The translations under genes and the position numbers were made by a program. From Scolanthus callimorphus (taxonomy: Eukaryota > Cnidaria > Anthozoa > Actiniaria > Edwardsiidae), in the NCBI GenBank assembly GCA_033964015.1, contig CM066919.1, positions 29,789,459 to 29,853,458 on the forward strand: DNA of 64,000 nucleotides, read 5' to 3'. This document shows, piece by piece, positions 57,601 to 64,000 of this stretch. Below the pieces are notes generated by a model, which saw only the letters and a program-made list of their open reading frames with translations, was not told where the DNA came from and searched no databases. Each line of letters starts with the position of its first letter. Positions within the stretch are counted from its first letter, which is position 1.

Positions 57601-57899
57601 CCCAGGCAACGACGAAAATCGGAAAAACTTAAGAAATCGAACTGCCTAGAGCGCTTTTCTAAATCGCTTTGAAACATGAACAACAGAAAGCTTCAAGGTT
57701 TTAATTTAGATAAATTATTGCTGAGCCAGATATATGTAAAATGTTATGTTGCATTCAGCGCATAAATGAAGCACCAAAACTTGCACCACAGCTTTGCATG
57801 ATCAAATATAAATGCAGAAAGTTCTATGGATTCGGATTTATTTACCGTAGCTGTATGCCTTGCTTTGGCGGGGAAGACGACAGCCGTTGGGAAAGGCAT
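49768..57899 (-). CDS. LYPLA: Acyl-protein thioesterase (LYPLA1/2 family)
   Basis: A serine hydrolase that removes S-palmitoyl groups from cytosolic-face proteins and hydrolyses lysophospholipids (family knowledge). Nine exons in transcript order: 57899-57846, 54787-54756, 54063-53998, 52934-52887, 52399-52317, 51967-51890, 50932-50774, 50628-50507, 49821-49768; phases agree and sum to 231 residues, matching the usual length of about 230. Motifs: FLHGLGDTG (oxyanion region), GFSQGGA with the nucleophilic serine, GEMDPLVP with the catalytic aspartate, and GMGHSSC with the catalytic histidine; KMPSWFD is also present. The start chosen, MPFPTAVVFPAKARHTAT, aligns with the start of human LYPLA1. 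The frame stays open upstream to an ATG at 58085, which would add a hydrophobic segment and a CC pair (see findings). No sign of decay. Confidence 0.92.
51545..51709. mobile_element. GCGTAGCCAGG repeat, copy 2, with long G tracts
   Basis: Starts GCGGCGTAGCCAGGAATTTC and ends CTACGCCCCTG; shares GCAAATACAGTAAATGTATG with the copy at 18294-18456 in the reverse sense. It contains a G run of about 30 bases (51570-51600) and a shorter one. Located in an intron of the thioesterase gene. Confidence 0.75.
53010..53202. mobile_element. MITE (GAATAGGCA termini)
   Basis: GAATAGGCATAGCTGCGCAT at 53010 mirrors a right end CCATCAGTGCCTATTC at 53202; inner arms AGCCTCAATTTGAAA and TTTCAAATTGAGGCT. In an intron of the thioesterase gene. 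Confidence 0.75.
53498..53716. mobile_element. Inverted-repeat element enclosing a tRNA-like sequence
   Basis: Outer arms GTTTCCCTAACTGGCACT (53498) and AGTGCCAGTTAGGAAAAC (to 53716). Inside, on the minus strand at about 53630-53565, is TAGCTCACTTGGTAGAGTAT (box A-like) and CCAGTTCAAGTCCCACC (box B-like), followed by TGGGGGC. The acceptor stem does not pair, so it is not a working tRNA gene; it is a tRNA-derived SINE head trapped within, or part of, the repeat. Confidence 0.65.
54788..57845 (-). other. Intron 1 of the thioesterase gene
   Basis: About 3.1 kb, AT-rich, with no coding region or repeat with clear ends that I can support. It starts with a GTAAAT donor and ends with a TTCTTTTTTTCAG acceptor (minus strand). 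Confidence 0.6.
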
Positions 57900-58498
57900 T
57901 TCCCTGGGAGCGGTACAGCACCAGAACTGAATGATTGTAGAGGAATTGTAGCAGATTGTCAAGAAAACTGTGAACCACACGAGCAACTGGAAACAACTGA
58001 GCGGCGATCGGAGATCCACGCGCAGATCAAACATTCCATTTGCGCATGGCCTGTGGTATTGAAAAGATCGTGGGCTCAACCTCAAAAATCAAAATAAAAA
58101 AACAAACCAAAAGTCAACAAAATCTAAGAAAACGGTCATTTTCGCACAGCAATAGTAAAATTATCCTCGAAATCTCATGGTTTTTTCACCCGAGGAAGAA
58201 AGGTTGGACAAATAGGCACACCTATATCATTTTCTCTTGGCACACCATATTCTGTTTAAAAAAAAACCTCTTAGCTCATACTTAGGGACAAGTAAAAAAA
58301 AATTTCAACAATTACTTAATGCAGGCCCCCGCCGGCCCCCACATTCGTGCGCCCGGCCCCCTACCTCGTTTGGGTAATTTTCAAGATGGCGGGCAATTAC
58401 CAGAAGACCCTTGGGAACGAGGTGCTCTCATTGAGTTGCCGCTGGGGTTTTCATCGCATACTCATGCTCAGCTGATGATTCGAGCTGGATGATTCAAA
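57900..58498. promoter_or_regulatory. Divergent promoter region between LYPLA and POP1
   Basis: About 600 bp separate the two start codons on opposite strands, so regulatory DNA for both genes must lie here or within first exons. It is GC-richer from about 58320 (CCCCCGCCGGCCCCCAC). No TATA box stands out. AAGATGGCGGGC (58383) contains AAGATGGCGG, a YY1-type site often seen at housekeeping promoters. Confidence 0.5.
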
Positions 58499-61400
58499 AT
58501 GGCGGACAAGTCCCACGTGCAAAGATCTGCAAATTCGGTCAGGAAACGAAAGCGTTCCTCCAAATTTACTGGAGTTTCTGGTACGAGTTCCCCTTCTACG
58601 GTTGCTTCTCAAGCTCCAAGAGGTATCAATGTTAGAGAATTCGCAGAAGCGAGGGCACAAGAGCTAAAATACATGGTGACAAGTATTGCTGGAGCGGATA
58701 CTTGGGGAAAGAAAAGAGTGATCCAAGTCTTGCCAAAACACATGAGACGACGAGCTGGCAGTCACGACGTAAAGAGAATGCCTGTCAGGCTCAGGGAACG
58801 AGCAATGAAGGAAGTAAGTAGAATGTTATAATCAAACTACTATGGAAACGTGAACTCTTGAAATGTCTGGAATGTTAATTGTCTTTTGACCAATCACGTG
58901 CGAGTGCTGATGACACATTCGAGATAAATTTTTAAAAACAGTGTTCACTTTCCCTAGTTTGACTGTAAGCATGTGTCATTCAAACAATCATCTGCTAGAG
59001 CTGAAGAAGCCCTCCTATCTTCCCCGGGGGGTCCCCACATTGTAGTTTTCCCAGTTACATTAGTAATTTGGGCTAGACTGCAGAATATGAATAGATATTT
59101 TGTTTTATGCCACCTCTTTCTATAAGAACTTCAAAGAGATGCAAATCAGCAAGGGGTATTCTGCAGTGGCTCCAGAATTTGTACTATGGAGCTGGTTGGC
59201 TTGTTGATTGTGTGTTTCCAGAAATTATCCATACCCCCTGCGGAAGGGATTGGAAATTCCGGAAGGGTGGGGGGGTCAATTTACCTGATCTTTTCCATAC
59301 AAATACTGTATTTTCTTCGGAAATTCCAGAGGGGTAGGGGGGTCACATTTCAACACCCTTCCGTTGGGGGGTAGGGATATTTTTTGGAACCACACATTGT
59401 AATCCATGAAAGGTGTTTTATGATTTGTGAGTTGACAGCAGGTGATCCTTGTTATGTTTGACTGACACATCCAGGCAGAGATGGGCTTTTGTTGTGGTTC
59501 TAGCACTTTGAGTAAAGCTTTTGACCTTTCATAATCATCAAAGCGTATCTTGCAAACATCAAACTTTGACAGCTGAGACAAAGAAATTTAAAACCCTGTG
59601 TGACTGGTACTGGGAAGACAAGGTTTCTGTAAAGGTAACCTGAAATCAAGGCCATTATTCTTTTTAGATGGAACAAACTGATGCGAAAGGAAAGAGCAAG
59701 AGAAAAAGCAGAAGACAAAGGCGTAAGCCCCAAAATTTATTGGAAGAGTATAACAGGAGAAAAAGGCAGCATATATGGCTAGAGACACATATATGGCATG
59801 CCAAGAGAATGAAGATGGTGAATATGTGGGAATACAGACTTCCAGAGCATCCATGTGATAAGGGATTCAAGGCAGCACACAGAGCCATGTCACAGAATTG
59901 TCTGTTACAGGTGAGAACCATTACCTTCCCTTTTAGCAGATGGTAAGCTGGTAAATGTTTTTATCGCACTATCTTATATATAATACGTGATGTGGGCGGG
60001 GTCAAGGTCAAACTGTTAGCCCAGCTGCCTGGAAAAAACGGCTGCACCACGGAACTTCAAAACCACGCCATTTTCTTGCAAACTTGGGGAACTGTGTTAT
60101 AGGATACATTTTATTCGAAAATGATAAAGTGGACGGAAGATCTAATTCAAGCGTTTTCGTAAGCGAGAAGATCGAGTTCGCAAAGGCGCCATTTTAAGTC
60201 TTCCACAGAAACCAAAAAATAAGCAATTTCTCGCAGCCGAAAGCAAAAAAAAACGTCCAAACCTACGCGATTCTCTCACAAATAACACAGTAATATTCAG
60301 GCAAAAGTCGTTTTTCAAAAAGAATAGAGTGGACAATATATCCCATTCAAAGGTTTTCACGCGTTGCACGAATCCCCGGCGCGCCATCTATAAATAAACA
60401 AACACTCAGTTCACAAACAACAGTCCTTTGACAGCCTATTTATTTCGAAATCTATACTAAAAACAGAGAAGTTCGAGCCGAAAAAACGAAGCTCTCAAAC
60501 CCGACCGGAAGGACGAAATGTATGAAATCTTCGAAATCTATACTAAAAACGGAGATGTTCGAGCCGAAAAAAAGAAGTTCACAAACCCGAGCGGAAGGAA
60601 ATCTCTCCAGTGTGCATGTTTTTGTTGGAAAAGTTTTTACTTGAGCTAAGGTCTAATTCAAGCGATTTTCTCAAGTTTAACTGATAAGCTTAGATTGTTT
60701 AAGCTAAGTTTTTAAATCACACCCACTTGAATTCGAATTGACCGAGTTGTACAAGTCTTTCAGAAAGTCCAACATGACGAGCAGTGCAAAGCAACTTCCA
60801 TTGAAAACAGCAAGAATCTAAAAAGTTTTACTTTACCTTTCTGGCGCTTCCTAAACCTTCCTATTCACTAGACGAGGGACTTCTCTTGATATTATTTACA
60901 TCTAAAACCAATAGTTGTTGAAGTTCGAGTGGTGCAGCTCAGCCTTTTCTTTCTTGACCGAAAATGACCATATCGATCGACACACGCGCGATCTTTTCGC
61001 GCCAAAACCACAGTGAAACCAATGCCTCAACAACTTTGTTAGGAAATATTTAGGGGGTTATTGTGTGGCATTTGCCTCATTTCCATTCACAAGGAACATG
61101 TTTTCAAAGATCTAATTTAAAACGCCTTTCCTATCGTATGCTACGGTGCAAATATTTCACACCGGTATGCCACCTATCTATAAACTGATAACAAATACTT
61201 TAATACTTTAAAGTAAACAGGCGTAGTTACAAATTGTTTGAGCACATCTCTCTAAACGTAGCGGTATAACAGTCATTCCAAAACGGCAGACAATCCGATA
61301 ATTTTCGTCATTCAAGGAAAATTTAATTCGTGAATTTTTCACGGGTACTTACTAGTTCTTAATAAACCTTGCTGGCCATTTTATTTTTAATTGTTTTGTA

Positions 61401-64000
61401 GGCAAACATCCTCTGTTGGCATCTTGTTTCTTAGTGGTTTAATAAATGGATGTTATTATATTGTTGTGGCACTATTCTTTCTTTTTACTGAAGGATATTT
61501 CATATCATTGCTGTACTGAGATTAGTGGACAAGAGCAAGACATCATATCAGCAATGAGTCACATCACAAGCAAGGATTTAGGTACTGTAACTATCATGAA
61601 GGTTTTATGAGTATGACTTTTAAATTGAGGGAGACATGGCAGAAAATTGTGAATGCAATGAGTATATATTTATGCCCACAATTATTGCATATTTTATTTT
61701 TAATCATGGTATCTTGTAGGGAATGTGAAGGCTGTGCTTGTTTGATTATTATCACAAGTTACTGTTCCATTCAATAGTTTTCAAGGAAGAGTGTGTGAGA
61801 GCATCAATGGCTAAATGACTTGTTTTGTTTCCAAATCAGGCCCCACCATGGCTTCCAAACATTTCTTGGAAATCTTATGAAGGAAAATTAATTCTCTACA
61901 AGCTTGGCCAGTACCCATATCACTCCATTGGACCTGTTAGTTTCATGTGGAAACCAGTCACACAATCAAAAGCACAAGAGCCTCCTGGCATGACATCTCA
62001 ACAGTGTGACTCACACTTGGAGAAACGTGCACCAAGCATATGCATCTCCTCAGACGACCCTAGAACTGCTACTCAAAACTTACAGCATGTTTCAAGTGAA
62101 AATGGCAATTTATACATCACCTCTGAAGGTGACAAAGATAGGAATACAAGTCTCACTGGCAAAGATACCCTGTTAACTGCTACTTCCTACTCAGAAGATA
62201 TCCTTTTACAAAACAGAACAAAGACAAAATCTGTACTTTGGATTTGGTCACATCCCGCATGTTTGGTGAAGTCTTTGAGGTCATTACTAGAGCTTGTGAG
62301 CTGGTGTCAAAGACTGTGATTAGAAAGGAAGCTCAACTTGGCTCATCTCAGCTGGATGAAATTGACAATGCTGTGGTTAAAGAAGAAGATGTAAATTTGA
62401 ATAATAACATTGAGGGGAGAGTGTTGATTATTTCATCCTTGAGATTTGACTTGGTGCGATTTCGACTCACTGGACCACTTTCTCATGCACTGCTTGTGAA
62501 CACCTTAGAACCTGTTCATGAAGTAAATAAAAATCAAGCAGATGTGGCAACCAAAGTGGTGGACAACAGTGTGCCCTTGTCCGCAAGTGCAGTAGAAGTA
62601 TGGGATAGCATCAAAGGTGTCTCTAGCCCTGCAGTACTTCCACCTGGTTCTATTATTGGGTTGACTGTGGTGGATCCAAGGCTTGGACTCCCAGGAATCA
62701 AGACAAGTACAATGTACAATGCAACAGAGCAACACATTGAAGGTAGGTTGCGTATTTTAGTACACAAGACATGGCTAGAGTCACAGGGTGTTTCTGCAGA
62801 AACCCATTCATGGATGAGCTGAATTTCCCATGATACAATAACTGGAAGTGTTCTGATTTTCCCTGGACAAACATGTGAATTCACATTCTCACATTCTCGT
62901 GCCAAGTGAAATTTGGCTTTTCCCATGGGTGAAACACACTTCAGTGTCATAAACTTTAATTCATGTACATATGGGATACCTGTGAAATTTTATTATATAA
63001 AGCTTTTCTGGTATAAAACATAACAGTGGCGGATCCAGGATTTTAAGAGGGGGGGGGGGGGGGTTCATTTTTGCTGATGAAGTGCAAGGTATGAGGAAAC
63101 ATTCTATACTAATCCTTTTCTGTTGTGTGTGGTCCTCTCGTGAGGCGAAATTGTGGTTGCTACATCATGAATTTAATACACTGGTAAACAGTTGGTCACA
63201 TAAAAGAAAAGAACCACTCTTGAAATGACAAAGGTCTTTTAGCGAACCAATCCCAAAAAATCGGTTCGTTGGGAGAGTGGGGCTCATTTGCACCTGATGA
63301 ACCCCCTGGATCCGCACCTGCATAACAGCAAAGCAGTGCATTATGGGTAGGATAAGTCAGACTCTGTGAAAGTCTTGCTTGCTCTGTGCCAGTATTTTCT
63401 ACTTTACATCTACATCTACTTTATTAGCTGATAAAACTTTCGCATCACCCTTATTATGCGAAACTCAGAAACTAACTTCCCTGGTCCTACCACAGATGTT
63501 TCCTCAAGCTTGAGCATGCCACCAGAGCTTTCCGACTGGCCAGCGCTTACTGCAAACTCGCCTATATGGGATGCAGATGTGCGACATCAGGTTAAAGTGT
63601 CCAAGATCCCTGAGCAAGAGATGAACAACATGAGATCCAAGCTACTGGTTCCTGGTACCAGACTGGACTTGGGTGATAAAACTTCTCATGTGCCTGTACT
63701 GCTAGTACAACAACCTGGTGCAAAAGGTAAATACTCTAACCTTTGTTAAATTCTTTCACAGCCATAGGGTTGTAGTGAGGTGAATAATTCTGGGTGTGCT
63801 TTGCTCTGCAAACCATACTTGTGGCTTGATGCACCAAAATAATTGTCCTTTTTGTAGAAAATATAGACAACTTTTAGGCAAATCTGGCAAGCTACACCAG
63901 TGATTCAGATTGACTCAAGCACACAATTTACACATGGCTCTTAGCTTCACCATTTGGAGAATGAATTTGTATTTGTTTTGTTTTTCAGAATCCGGTTATG
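58499..64000 (+). CDS. POP1: POP1, large subunit of RNase P / RNase MRP (partial, with apparent frameshift)
   Basis: POP1 is a protein scaffold of the nuclear RNase P and MRP ribonucleoproteins that process pre-tRNA and pre-rRNA. Exons: 58499-58813, 59668-59910, 61494-61601 (3' border less certain), 61840-62742, 63496-63726, 63989 to beyond the window. The start is ATG at 58499 with in-frame TGA at 58490. Family motifs: [106 protein letters not shown]. Within exon 4 the frame shifts by one base at about 62258: LWIWSHPA is in one frame and [15 protein letters not shown] onward in the next. A single missing base, either an assembly error or a real mutation, explains it. The other exons are intact and well conserved, so a sequencing/assembly indel seems likelier than a dead gene. 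Confidence 0.88.
59205..59390. repeat. Dispersed repeat in POP1 intron 1
   Basis: Contains GGAAATTCCGGAAGGGTGGG and GGAAATTCCAGAGGGGTAGG, two related arms in direct order, and TTTTCCATACAAATACTGTA, resembling the internal sequence of the GCGTAGCCAGG family. Ends not resolved. Confidence 0.5.
59911..61493 (+). other. POP1 intron 2 with a tandem duplication
   Basis: A segment of about 70-80 bp occurs twice in direct order (about 60448-60515 and 60530-60598), both with CGAAATCTATACTAAAAAC and AAACCCGAxCGGAAGGA. GATCTAATTCAAGCG-type words recur at 60139, 60650 and 61110. No coding region. Confidence 0.6.
63026..63318. mobile_element. MITE with GTGGCGGATCCAGG termini
   Basis: Starts GTGGCGGATCCAGGATTTTA and ends CCCCCTGGATCCGCAC. 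It has a G run near its left end, and internal CTCTCGTGAGGCGAAATTGT and AATGACAAAGGTCTTTTAG words match the fragment at about 4909-5075 in the opposite sense. Located in the POP1 intron before exon 63496. Confidence 0.75.

Noticed and set aside
57741..58097. Plus-strand ORF opposite the thioesterase first exon
   Set aside because: It is the antisense shadow of the LYPLA first exon, which aligns with known family proteins.

Overview
The window is animal nuclear DNA, most likely from an anthozoan cnidarian (sea anemone or coral). It has spliced genes with GT-AG introns and single-copy metazoan orthologues. These sit among a very dense load of short inverted-repeat elements (MITEs), tRNA-derived SINE pieces and a foldback element built on the GAGCGTTAGCCCTTCGTCGG repeat, a motif I associate with cnidarian genomes. 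The species call is inference.

Layout: (1) 1-6000 is repeat-rich intergenic DNA. (2) 6065-10876 and 14364-19968 are two tandem, same-strand paralogues of 7 and 8 coding exons. Each encodes a signal peptide, a split periplasmic-binding-protein/glutamate-receptor-like ligand domain (S1, S2), three membrane segments and a pore loop with an intact K+ selectivity filter (TTVGYGD). This is the layout of cyanobacterial GluR0 and of Adineta vaga AvGluR1, and these are the most unusual genes here. (3) 21311-28847 holds two abutting TTAA-flanked inverted-repeat elements; the second (6.2 kb) carries a large 57/58-bp satellite in two opposite-facing arrays. (4) 29922-37305 is an ESCO1/2-type cohesin acetyltransferase gene, 9 exons seen, first exon not found. 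(5) 39083-46989 encodes an approximately 1826-residue coiled-coil protein with three N-terminal SxIP (EB1-binding) motifs. (6) 57899-49768 (minus strand) is a complete 9-exon acyl-protein thioesterase (LYPLA1/2 family). (7) 58499 to beyond the right edge is POP1, the large RNase P/MRP subunit, divergent from the thioesterase with about 600 bp between start codons; exon 4 has an apparent one-base frameshift.

The genes do not form a pathway. The two channel paralogues are one functional unit by duplication; ESCO, the coiled-coil protein, LYPLA and POP1 are unrelated neighbours. Exon borders were read from splice consensus, preserved phase, protein homology and, for the channels, from mutual alignment of the two copies. 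Transcript starts, UTRs and poly(A) sites are mostly not determinable here.
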